Shown one piece after another: positions 1-10,404 of a DNA stretch of 10,701 nt. How positions within the stretch are numbered: the first letter of the stretch is position 1; every line of letters begins with the position of its first letter. The DNA is taken from NCBI GenBank assembly GCA_003990745.1, contig RBNI01007056.1, positions 1-10,701 on the forward strand, read 5' to 3'. The notes below the pieces were generated by a model. The model was not told where the DNA came from. It saw only the letters and a program-made list of their open reading frames with translations, and made no database searches. The translations under genes and the position numbers were made by a program. This DNA is from Jimgerdemannia flammicorona (taxonomy: Eukaryota > Mucoromycota > Endogonomycetes > Endogonales > Endogonaceae).

Positions 1-334
1 TTTTTTTTTTTTTTTTTTTGTGTTCCAATCCTGGGTGCTGGGAGGATACCTCTCCAACTCTGAAGCGGCAGGTTCCTTTCCCCAGACTCGCGCTGGCTTG
101 TGACAAAGCCTACCATGCGAAAAAGCAAACGCGATGATCAACTCGACATCGCTGACGCAATCATGTTCGACCTCTGTCTTGTACAGTATCTTTCATGCTA
201 CCATTACAATTGTATCCCTGACTCGACCGGCCCTCCTCCCTTGTATCAACAATATTTCCCGTTTTCCCTTTATTCTTTATCCCGTTTCCTTACCCTTATA
301 CCACTGGAAAAACAAAAAAAAAAAAAAAAAAAAA
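1..334. other. Upstream region without a supported gene, bounded by T and A runs
   Basis: The window opens in a T run (1-19) and this stretch ends in a 21-nt A run (314-334) directly before the first recognisable codon of the U2A' gene. The missing start of that protein (about 25 residues, normally ending in a Leu-Asp-Leu-Arg-like stretch) was looked for in all + frames and not found. Several short frames are open here but none resembles a known protein. A pyrimidine-rich tract around 236-300 could be the tail of an intron or a promoter. It may be a long first intron, a 5' region, or poorly assembled sequence. Confidence 0.5.
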
Positions 335-1368
335 GGCAATAAAATACCAGCCATTGAAAATTTGGGCGTAACAAAAGTGAGTAGAACTTGTTTATTTGTT
401 GGTCGAAGTTTTGTAACTATAGACCCCGTAACGACCAAGGAAAATTCACCATTCTGTACGCTCCACAGGACCAAATTGACGTCATTGATCTCACGGATAA
501 CGACCTCCGACACTTGACAAACTTCCCGCTGATGCCACGCCTCAAGGGCCTGCTCCTCTCTAACAATCGCATCACGCGCCTAGACCCTATGCTTAGCACA
601 TACCTGCTCAACCTCGAAACGCTTGTGCTGACCAATAACTCCTTGCAGGAAATCGGCGACCTCGAACCGCTCAGCTCGCTCCGTAAGCTGCAGTACCTGA
701 GCTTGCTCGACAACCCAGTCACCAAGAAGCAACACTACCGCGCATACGTCATTCACAAATGCAAGAGCGTGAGGGTGCTGGATTTCAAGAGGGTCAAGCA
801 ACAGGTAATCCCTCGAGTCTCGCCCATGATCGCCCATCGTTTGTTTCTGTGTATTTCTTGATTCGGCCTATTGCTCTATATAGCTTTGCTTATCACCACA
901 CTTTCCACGAATTCCAGGAGCGCGTCGACGCGGCCAAACTCTTTGTCGCCAAGGATGGTGAGGAGACCTCGCTCGCCAAGTCGATCACGGAGACCAAGTC
1001 TAAGACGTTCGAGCCTGGAGAAGGGATCGTGGGTAGCGGGCCGGCGGTGGGCGCGTCTAAGCCTAACGTGCCAGCCCTCGGTATTAGCCCCGAGGAGCAA
1101 TCCAAAATTAGGGTACGTAGTCTTGAGGACAAGAGATTGCTTTCTTTTGCTGCATCCCCCCCCCCCTACGTCGTATACAGAGAATGGCGTTATTTACTGT
1201 ATCGACGTGACTATAATTATACAGGAGGCGATAAAGCAGGCCACCTCACTCGACGAGATCACGCGGCTCGAAAAGATCCTGAGGTCAGGGCACCTTCCGG
1301 ATAATTGGCAGTCGGGCGGCGTCAGCACAGGGGGCGGTGGCGATGTGGAGATGGAGGAGGACCAGTGA
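335..1368 (+). CDS. LEA1: U2 small nuclear ribonucleoprotein A' (U2A'/Lea1), 5' end not found
   Basis: Leucine-rich-repeat protein that pairs with the U2B'' protein on stem-loop IV of U2 snRNA in the spliceosome (family knowledge). Exons as I read them: 335-376, 469-804, 918-1112 and 1225-1368, joined by introns of 92, 113 and 112 bp. All are GT-AG in phase 0 (donors GTGAGT, GTAATC, GTACGT). The first visible codons give GNKIPAIENLGVTK, then DQIDVIDLTDNDLR, matching the conserved start of the U2A' repeats. Next come LRR units with NNRI and TNNSL motifs, the LRR-cap stretch (NPVTKKQHYRAYVIHK, VRVLDF), a region ending SKTFEPGEG, and an acidic tail (EMEEDQ, stop at 1366-1368). Visible length is 238 residues against about 255 in human. 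The N-terminal exon lies outside the window, beyond an intron, or is lost. An 11-C run (1156-1166) lies in the third visible intron. Identification is firm; only the 5' boundary is open. Confidence 0.93.
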
Positions 1369-3656
<2,288 letters not shown>

Positions 3657-4376
3657 GTCAGGGCGGGTGCCGTTTCACCTCAAAACATGGAAAGAGAAAA
3701 GGATGTGAAGAAGAAAATGGAAGGCGGGTGATGGGGGATTGTGACAGTTCCGCGGTTTGGTTCCTGTACGAGGATAAATTGAGTGGATTTGGGGAGACAA
3801 GGTCGTGACAAAGTAGATCTTCTTACGTTGAACAATTTTTTCCGCCCTTCATATCTTATCTAATCTTTTTCTTGATCTCTGTGGTGAATAGCTTCGCCAT
3901 CGACAGGGATGCACCCTCCCCCCATCTTTGGTCATAATTGTTTCCGAGTTCATCTTAGCTATTGCGGGAGTCGCGTGCTTAGTTTACATTGCATGGTTGA
4001 CGACTTGCGTTTGCTTATTTTTCATCCGTTTTACTCGTGTGTACCACGATACACTTTCCTCGTTTCGATAAGAGCATGATGTGTATACATAGATGTCAGG
4101 GTTTTCAATTTTCTATCTTTCTCTATTTTGATAATGTAATATACATAATAAGATAAATCCCACACCAGATGGGTGGTTGGGTGATGAAAAGGAGCCATTG
4201 TTATCATTGTTTACCTTGCCGCTACTGATAATCGACAATGAAATTCTAAGTTGTGAACATTCCCCTTGACCATTTGGTATTAAGGATACAGTTCGGTCGT
4301 GGGGCAGTCATGGAAAAGGGGTATCGATTTTTTCCAAAAATATCCAACCCGTAATAAATTACCACCGTGACAGCAG
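3657..4376. other. Gene-free flank downstream of ArfGAP
   Basis: About 720 bp of mixed composition with no long frame, no tRNA-like fold that I can see and no recognisable protein fragment. It must include the ArfGAP 3' UTR, but no clear AATAAA stands close to the stop. AT content rises gradually toward the right. Confidence 0.6.
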
Positions 4377-4439
4377 CCAGTTTGTCATCACACAATTTGG
4401 GCCATGGCTCGCGTTTTTGCCATGGGCCATTTTGTCATC
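4377..4439. repeat. 13-bp direct repeats flanking a small dyad
   Basis: CCAGTTTGTCATC (4377-4389) and CCATTTTGTCATC (4427-4439) differ by one base. Between them lie GCCATGGC (4401-4408, a perfect palindrome) and GCCATGGGC (4419-4427), which form an imperfect inverted pair. Possibly the scar of a very small element, or chance; no function is claimed. Confidence 0.5.
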
Positions 4440-4795
4440 CTCTACCTTCATACCAACATTCATTATTGGCAGAAATGATCTCCAATCTGTCTTTATTTCA
4501 TAAAAAGAATTGCCCTCAAAAATAACTGTGCAATCTCTCAGTATCATTGTATTTGTGACAATTTTTTAGTCATCTTAGTCATTATATTTTTGTATCTTTT
4601 TTCTACCTTTTCTTGAATATTTTATAATATTCTAGTATCTTCTGAATGCTTAAAAAAAATCCTCTCTTAGTATCAAGACTTTACTAGAATATTCTTGTCT
4701 CTTTTTAGTACCAAGTATCTTATCTTAGCTAGTTATAGAATCTTTTGAAATATTGTAGAGTCTTATTAATAGTACTCAGAATAAATCGAATTGAA

Positions 4796-4926
4796 TTGAG
4801 GGCCAATTTGATTTAAATCAATTCAAATTGAGGTCTAATTTTATTCAATTTGAATCAAATTAAGAGTTTAATTCAATTTAAGTTAAATCAAATTAAGTCA
4901 TAATTTGAAATAAAATTGAATTCAAA
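4796..4926 (+). repeat. Degenerate tandem repeat, four units of 32-34 bp
   Basis: Units 4796-4827, 4828-4859, 4860-4892 and 4893-4926 each begin TTGAG or TTAAG and end TCAAA. The first two are the most alike (GAGGGCCAATTT against GAGGTCTAATTT, differing by C/T and G/T changes). A weaker fifth unit may follow to about 4952. The repeats contain internal dyads such as TTGATTTAAATCAA. Looser copies of GATTCAATT-like words continue at 4998-5095. Confidence 0.65.
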
Positions 4927-5346
4927 ATTAAAACTAAATATAGTAATTCCAAACATATATAATATAACTTACAATATATATATATAGTGCTCTGAATGGA
5001 TTCAATTTATCCAGATGAGATTCAATTCAGATTTGTCATATAATAGATTCAAATCAATTCAGATTAATCTTATAATCTGATCTAGATTGATCCAGATCAC
5101 TCAAAATCTTTAGTAATATTATTCTTTCTTTGTTCTTTTCTTTTCCTGATGCTCTTTTTATTTTTTTTCTGCTACATTATAAACAAATAAATAGTAGCTC
5201 TTAATTGTATATTAGTTTACTCATTTTTTTACCTATTCAAATAAATTATTAAAAGAGAGAATATTTGAGATAGAAAAACACTCTCTGCTGATAATATTAA
5301 GTTCTTTCTCATATGAGCAGTATACAAGCTGCTTATTGAGAGCTAA

Positions 5347-5412
5347 AGTGATAGTAGCAATAATAATGGTAATAGCAATGATAATAACAATGATGAGGAT
5401 GAGAGCAAATTC
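5347..5412 (+). repeat. Asn/Asp/Ser-codon microsatellite (AAT-type)
   Basis: A run of AGT/GAT/AAT/AAC/AGC/GAG triplets that would encode a Ser-Asn-Asp-Glu-rich stretch (SDSSNNNGNSNDNNNDEDE). TAA TAA follows, which could be mutated CAA codons. It may be a low-complexity exon fragment of the same decayed gene as 5587-6225 or just a triplet repeat. Confidence 0.5.
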
Positions 5413-5586
5413 TAATAATAACTTATAGTGACCCTTTAGATCTCAAAATTTATAGATCTTATAGCTATATATATAGTAGTCTTTTTAGAGTAATCAGTAG
5501 TAGATATAGATTGTCTTTTTACTACTATATTTAAATTCTACAGTATAACTAAATTTATTTCATACTGTTTTCTTTTTCTTAGAGTT

Positions 5587-6225
5587 TACAGCTCTATAGC
5601 AAGATCTGCTAACTTTATTTACAATATCTAATCAAGATGAAGAAAGGCTGAAGAATGTTGTGAGGTATACCTTTGGTGGCTGAGCTATTGAGTCAATATA
5701 TCATATGGCAAAGATCTCAAAAGGATCAAAAGTAAGCCTTTATGAGTAATTTTGTATAACTTATCTATATGTAACTTATTCTCATACTCTTTTTTAAATA
5801 CTTACTTTTTATTTTATTTAACTAAAAGTTTCTATATAATACTTATATAATCTGTCTATATATTAACTCAGTCTACTATTCAGATCAAGGCTCAGTTCTA
5901 TTGCAGAGAAGAATTCAAAGTTATCTAAGTTCAACTATGTCTAATATCTGATCAAATAGAGAAGTTTGAGAGCAAGTTATTCAGTATGAGCAATATCAGT
6001 ATTACTATCAAAAATTAGGAGTCTATATTCAAATTAGAGCTAATTATTCTTGATCAAAAAGTCCATTGATCTGCTAGAGTATTTAATGATAAAGAGAACT
6101 ATATTATTGTTAATAAATATATATTAATAAGATTTGTGAGAATTGTATCAAATACTGAGTGATAAGTAAGAGAGGATATAAAAAGCAGAGAGAGAGAGTT
6201 TGAACAGAAATTGAGTATACTATAA
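5587..6225 (+). pseudogene. Possible fossil reading frame with an intron-like gap, unrecognised
   Basis: In the AT-rich block, one frame ending at 5731 reads protein-like sequence (SNQDEERLKNVVRYTFGG, then AIESIYHMAKISKGSK) interrupted by TAG and TGA. A GTAAGC donor follows at 5732 and a TTCAG acceptor ends at 5883, a 152-bp intron-like gap in phase 0. The frame resumes at 5884 (IKAQFYCREEFKV...) for 114 codons, with stops at 5926, 6016, 6067, 6160, 6163 and 6223. Most stops could come from CAG/CAA/CGA/TGG by one transition. The stop density is only somewhat below what such AT-rich DNA gives by chance, so this is suggestive, not proven. No family recognised; the predicted content is helical and charged. 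Confidence 0.3.
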
Positions 6226-6419
6226 TATTGGAAAAGAGTGGGTTTCCTGGAGTTTTTCCAAAATTCTCTATATTTATTATCTTTTTTTTGAAATTTTCTT
6301 TACTGACCTATTCTTGTTAATTTCTAGAGATATATATATAAGCTTCTGTATTTTTAGAAGTACTATTGAAAAATAAGCTATATGTAAGAGGGTTGCTTTT
6401 TAGGGTAACTGTTACATAG

Positions 6420-6459
6420 TTCTGGAAGAGTTTTCTGGAAGTTCTGGATATTCTGGAAG
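6420..6459 (+). repeat. 9-bp tandem repeat TTCTGGAAG
   Basis: TTCTGGAAG occurs at 6420-6428, 6433-6441 and 6451-6459, with the variant TTCTGGATA at 6442-6450, so three units lie exactly head to tail. Each full unit contains TTCnnGAA, the half-site pair bound by heat-shock factor, but the spacing between units does not match a proper heat-shock element. Related TTCTGGA/TTCAGGA words recur around 6565-6585. Confidence 0.7.
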
Positions 6460-6599
6460 ACTGTTTTCTTATGGTCAAGATCAATTTCATATAGAGTATG
6501 TCCTCTACACTTATTAATTTCAAGATTGGGTTGACATCTCAACCAAAGTCCTTTTTCGGACTAGTTCTGGATGTTCAGGATTTTCCGTATTTTAGGAAG

Positions 6600-6916
6600 T
6601 TCAAGAAACTAAGACCAGCTTAGTTGAATTAGCGTATCGCTGCAGACAATACCCAATTAGGAAATTTCGTGATGGGGTTAGGAGTGGGACCTAACAGGGA
6701 GCAGATTTACTTAAGAGTAGTTTGTGGATTATTAAATAGGTTTATTCGCTATTCATGATATTGCTATACTAGGAATAGTTGTTGTGAAGGGATATTATAG
6801 AGAAGTGCTCAGGAGTTGTGTTCGGATTGTTAAAGTCTGAGATTCTGAGTTCTAGGGGAGGGGGTATTTATACTAGTGAGGGACTATCTGGACTATACTA
6901 GATATGGATATAGCAC
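6600..6916 (-). promoter_or_regulatory. Candidate LTR-like control region on the minus strand
   Basis: Before the retroposed insertion arrived, this stretch continued directly from the 3' side of the left repeat copy. On the minus strand it has TATAAATA (6872-6865), then 126 nt further AATAAA (6746-6741), then a GTTAGG/CCTAAC hairpin with a 7-nt loop (6677-6695). TATA box followed closely by a poly(A) signal is the arrangement of a compact LTR. No second matching LTR lies in the window, so this is only a candidate. Confidence 0.25.
6901..6916 (+). repeat. Left target-site duplication of the retroposed insertion
   Basis: GATATGGATATAGCAC, identical to 8134-8149; the preceding A (6900) also matches the last tail A, so the duplication is 16 or 17 bp. 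Confidence 0.88.
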
Positions 6917-8081
6917 ATGCTCCTTTCTCCACTACCTTACCAGTTACAAGGTTTGGTAGGTGACCTTCTGAGTCCCCTTTCCCATATTATTACCCCCTCT
7001 ACCTTGGGTTGGTTTGCTGTATCTGCAGGGACATGGTGGGAGGAGAGCAATAGTGATGAGTTGCCCCTTTATCAGTATTGGATCAGTACTTCCTCTACTT
7101 TTTCGTGGATTCTAGTGCCTTCAGCTATATCTGGAGTATACCCATTTTGGTGTGATACCTTCTTCCTTTTGCCATTACCAACAAGAAGTCATCTCGGTGT
7201 ATCTCGGGCTACATAGGGAGTTGGCCGATCTTGGGTGTCAAGTGCTCAGTGTAGGTTACCTGCAGGTCCTCAGTACCTATGGTGGGGCCCTCTGGCTTTG
7301 GCGAGCTTCCTGGCAAGTACAGTTCTGGCATAGGTGACTGTTTTTCAGGTGTTGTCGGGATGGGAGGGGAGATGGCCATCATAGATAGGAGGAAGGGCGA
7401 TAATGGTGAACCAATAGGGTGCTAGGCTGGGGGCGGTCATCGGGGTTGGGGCAGGTGCTGCTTTGGTGGGGCCTTTTGATTAGTGTGGTGCAGTTAGGTA
7501 GTAGGTGTCACTCTTAGCTTCTTTTGGCGGTTAGCGGGATTGAGCCCCAGTCATCAGAGGGGGTCAGGGGGCCTGAGGCTATCCATTTCAGATGTCTTGG
7601 CTGTACTCAACTGGAACCAGGAGCTGATATGGCAACATGATTAAGGCCTACAGGCTTGAGTAGTGGGATATTGGGGGTCTCCTCCCACCTCATGTATAAG
7701 TTCTCTACTCACCTCAACTGGGAGAACCAGGCCCTACTCACCATATTGTGCTTGATAAGGGTTTTTCTTTGCCTGTCATTCTCTTTGGGGTGGCAGGGGC
7801 TATTCTATTTGGCTCAGGCATAGCCTTATACATATGTTGGATTCTCGGGCATGTGCTTTTGGTCATTAGCATATGGCTGGGTTTCCCCTGGTAGTAGGGA
7901 GAGCATGGTGCACAGAATGAGGTGTGGGCCAATATAGGCCCTGCTGTGTCTGATATGGTCGAGCTGCTGGACAATAGCTAGCCTAAGTTAATGGGGGGGC
8001 AGTTCTTGGTGGGTGGTGGGGGAGGGTTTTGGCCTATATAGTCTAGGTTCCCTTCTAATAAAAATCTGCAGGATATAAGTC

Positions 8082-8133
<52 letters not shown>
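6917..8133 (+). mobile_element. Retroposed insertion with poly(A) tail (non-LTR/LINE-mobilised type)
   Basis: The insertion has three hallmarks of target-primed reverse transcription of a polyadenylated RNA: identical flanking 16-bp duplications, a pure 48-nt A tail (8086-8133) and AATAAA at 8057-8062, 23 nt before the tail. The 1169-bp body is G/T-rich on the + strand and much less AT-rich than its surroundings. The + frame from the ATG at 6917, the very first base of the insert, is open for 99 codons and hydrophobic. Continuing that frame to 8041 gives further membrane-like stretches but 17 stops, about what chance predicts. No reverse transcriptase or other domain is recognised, so it could be a 5'-truncated LINE, a SINE-like element or a processed copy of a cellular transcript. 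It lies antisense to the left repeat copy and inserted after that copy was in place. Confidence 0.82.
8057..8133 (+). terminator. AATAAA signal and 48-nt poly(A) tail of the insertion
   Basis: AATAAA at 8057-8062 lies 23 nt before an uninterrupted A run at 8086-8133. The run ends exactly at the right target-site duplication, showing it was copied from the end of a polyadenylated transcript. Confidence 0.85.
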
Positions 8134-8135
<2 letters not shown>

Positions 8136-8149
8136 TATGGATATAGCAC
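8134..8149 (+). repeat. Right target-site duplication of the retroposed insertion
   Basis: Identical to 6901-6916. The break lies inside a palindrome of the original site, AGCACT-T-AGTGCT (8145-8157), whose left arm is duplicated in part. Confidence 0.88.
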
Positions 8150-8294
8150 TTAGTGCTTTGCTGAGTCAGAATGCAGTCATATAGTACAAGTGTGATCTGA
8201 CATATCAAGAGATTGTCTGACTGCTGAGTCAGTTCACAGTTACATTGTATAAGGCTAATCTAACTATATTATGACTGCTAAGCTATTTATAGGT
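8150..8294 (-). other. 3' flank of the left repeat copy
   Basis: Noncoding stretch between the last stop of the left-copy frame and the insertion. It contains two TGAGTCA words (8162-8168 and 8225-8231), matching the AP-1/Gcn4-type bZIP site. No other gene signal is visible. Confidence 0.45.
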
Positions 8295-9392
8295 TTAGGC
8301 ACTGTCTGGGTAGTCTTTGATGACATCACTGTCAATAATATCATCTCTGATAAAGTAGTTATCTAGGAAGAGTGGTTCATGGATTACTTCTCCTTGTTCA
8401 CTGAGATAATAATATATTGGAACTTCGTCACTATCTCACAGGATAGCATCATCTGTCTCATATGCTGGATAAGGCATTGGTGGTTGAAGGAGGGGTGCAT
8501 CATCTTCACTTTTATCAGATTTACTATCTGCGTACCTTCTATAGGTTACAGCACTATGAGTCATAGGGTTGTAGTAAGCTGGCAGCTGTGGTTCATGTCA
8601 CTCATACTCAGGTAGTGGAGTGGTTAGTTCGATCTCAAGGGTTGTCTGGAGGTACAGATTGTGTTCTCTGGTCTCTTCATTATAGTTGAAGTAATCAGGA
8701 GTGAATGCAGATTGGTATTCGTACTAGTGGTCATTGTCCCAATAAGTCTCGTAGGTGGTTATAAACTGTTGTAAGTTCATTGGCAAGGTTGGTGGTATGA
8801 TCAGGATTGGCAGAGATCCTTGGTTTAAGGTCATGTCAGTGTCAGAGGGATCATTGTCTTCTGCTTTATCTTCATCAAATCGGATTATATCATAGATATC
8901 CTTCATGGTGTATCCAACTTGGGGCATTTGTAGGATGTAGTCATCGGGGTGTGGGAAGGTTCTGTCTGTGATTTCAACATACTCAAGGTACTTGTAGTTG
9001 AGTTCTTATATCATGTCATTGATTTGGCCATAGGAAAGAGTAGTGACCATTTTGCTGGTAGTAACTTGGAGGTGGGAAATAAAGATACTATATTCATAAA
9101 AGAGTTCTTGGTGTTTATGAGCGATGAGCTTCTGGTGTTGAGACATCTGGGTAATATCTGTATCATGGTGGTGTTCGACCATGTCTTCCAGGAGGTGGCC
9201 AATCTAGTAGTAACTTGAGATTTGTCTAATTTAGTAAGCTTTGCTAAGTATGTTCAAGGTGTTCCATCGGGCTTCCACGAAGTAGAGGGGTGCTAGGCTA
9301 TGGATATTCATGAGGGGCAGAGGGAGTGTAGCTCGGTTGATAATGGCATTCCAAATGTCAGCATGAATGTAGTTATAGATCTCAGTGGTCAT
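8295..9392 (-). pseudogene. Unrecognised repeat-borne ORF, left copy, 366 codons with six stops
   Basis: I read this frame codon by codon from ATG (9392-9390) to TAA (8297-8295). It is 1098 nt with no frameshift. Premature stops are at codons 54 (TAA 9233-9231), 63 (TAG 9206-9204), 129 (TAA 9008-9006), 223 (TAG 8726-8724), 265 (TGA 8600-8598) and 319 (TGA 8438-8436). The right copy has CAG at codons 54 and 63, so those stops arose by transitions. The protein starts MTTEIY and has a helical first third (PLYFVEARWNTLNIL, LLEDMVEHHHDTDITQMSQ). An acidic run follows at about residues 173-186, then a Tyr/Pro/Asp/Glu-rich C-terminal half with SDKSEDDA near 292-299. No zinc knuckle, protease, integrase or transposase motif is seen. 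It could be a gag-like structural protein or an accessory protein of a mobile element; no function can be assigned. Not translatable as it stands. Confidence 0.72.
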
Positions 9393-9685
9393 GTTTGTGT
9401 GTGTTCAGAAGTTGTAGTTGTTGTTTGTTTTGGTTCTCTGTTTCAATGTGTCTCAGTGCTTGGTATATATGCATTTGGTCCTAATTGGTAAGATTCTATT
9501 TGTGTGAATCTTGTGTTCTATGACTTTGTATTGACTCAGCTTTGTGTACTGTGACTTCGGTTTGACTCAGCTTCGTAATCTTGCAGGTGATTTCCAGATT
9601 TTTTCAGAGGTTACAAGTGATTTCAGTGGCTTGTTTAGAGAGTGATGCATGATTTTGGTAACTTGGAGGTTGTGTACTTATAACT
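9096..9685 (-). repeat. Left arm of a head-to-head inverted repeat
   Basis: Read on the minus strand this arm aligns to 10146-10701. Similarity begins at AGTTATAAGTACACAACC against AGTTGTAAGTGCACAACC. The left arm has an extra ~32 bp near 9633-9665 and a 2-bp indel just before the ATG. From the ATG on, 297 nt align without gaps at about 86% identity (255/297, hand count). The copy certainly continues to 8295, but its partner is cut by the window edge. Confidence 0.92.
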
Positions 9686-10145
9686 CTCCCCTTCTTAGCT
9701 TTCGACATCCTCATCGAGACCTTCTAATTTTGTTCTAGTATTGTTACACCATTTGGGAGGTCAAAAGTCTGGTGAAGTCCATTATTCTCAGAAAGTAGCA
9801 TGCTCATAGTACAGTTATCTAATGTATTGGATTCATATGTTAAAGAGTCATGTATTCGATACTATGTGTCAGAAGTGATTCTGATGTCATTCACTGCTGG
9901 AGAATTTTCTCTTAAGAAATCTTCTTAAATGTCTATGCCTCATTTTCCATCAGTGATACAGGGAGAATAGGCTGACTTTCAGTTTTGCTAATTTTCTAAG
10001 AGGTCAGTATTCTTTGGTCTTGATTTGCTAAGTTCTTGATTTTGTTCATGATAATTATAGTGTTCAGGAAATATATAATATATACTGATAGGTGTTGGGT
10101 ATTCACTCTTTAGTTATTCAGGGAGTCATACTCCTGAACTAAGTT
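9686..10145. other. 460-bp spacer between the inverted repeat arms
   Basis: T-rich on the + strand and without an intact gene. The minus strand holds a coding-like but stop-interrupted frame (for example TYESNTLDNCTMSMLLSEN, then LHQTFDLPNGVTILEQN) that runs toward the left arm. This may be the remains of an upstream ORF of the same element. It ends with a hairpin beside the right arm. Confidence 0.45.
10110..10142. repeat. Imperfect hairpin at the edge of the right repeat arm
   Basis: TTAGTT...CAGGGAGT, loop CAT, then ACTCCTGAACTAA: a stem with a few bulged bases. It lies 3 bp before the point where similarity between the two arms starts, so it may mark an element boundary. Confidence 0.5.
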
Positions 10146-10225
10146 AGTTGTAAGTGCACAACCTCCAAGCCACAGAAATCACACGCAACCTCTGAACAAA
10201 TCTGGAAATCACCTGCAAGATCACG

Positions 10226-10287
10226 AAGCTGAGTCAAACAGAAGTCACAGCGCACAAAGCTGAGTCAATACCAAGTCACAAAACACA
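10226..10287 (+). repeat. Two imperfect 31-bp tandem units in the leader of the repeat ORF
   Basis: Units 10226-10256 and 10257-10287 both begin AAGCTGAGTCA and share AAGTCAC in the middle and CACA at the end. Each carries one TGAGTCA. The left arm keeps the same duplication on the minus strand (TGACTCA at 9532-9538 and 9563-9569), so it predates the split of the copies. Confidence 0.75.
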
Positions 10288-10404
10288 AGATTCACACAAA
10301 TGGGATCTTACCAATCCAGAACAAATGCATATATACCCAGCCCCAAGACGCGTCGAAACAGAGAACCAAAACAAACAACATCCACAACTTCCAAACACAC
10401 AAAC

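Larger units (their letters stand above)
4560..6600. other. AT-rich, gene-poor block (probable RIP-degraded repeat DNA)
   Basis: From about 4560 GC falls abruptly to what looks by eye like a quarter to a third of bases, with TA-rich words throughout and almost no CG. No intact gene is present. Such blocks are typical of ascomycete genomes in which repeated DNA has been mutated from C to T. The presence of coding-looking but stop-ridden stretches inside supports decayed former sequence rather than a structural spacer. Exact edges need a composition plot. Confidence 0.7.

Noticed and set aside
1..190. Minus-strand stretch open for about 63 codons, possibly an exon of a divergent neighbour
   Set aside because: No recognisable similarity, cut by the window edge and running into the T run; open length of this size is expected by chance in balanced DNA.
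100..517. Short + frames upstream of the U2A' gene (80 and 127 residues)
   Set aside because: They run through the A run and an intron; only the last codons before 377 belong to a real exon.
4359..4547. 62-residue minus-strand ORF
   Set aside because: Isolated, overlaps the small dyad and direct repeats, no family resemblance.
6317..6523. 68-residue minus-strand ORF
   Set aside because: Much of it is translation of the 9-bp tandem repeat and AT-rich flank.
7738..7974. 78-residue minus-strand ORF within the retroposed insertion
   Set aside because: Antisense to the tail-defined transcript and followed quickly by several stops; no domain recognised.
8379..8615. 78-residue + strand ORF
   Set aside because: Antisense shadow of the repeat-borne frame.
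9011..9202. 63-residue minus-strand ORF
   Set aside because: Out of frame with the repeat ORF, whose frame is supported by the second copy.
8949..9491. + strand ORFs of 89 and 63 residues
   Set aside because: Antisense shadows of the left repeat copy and its leader.
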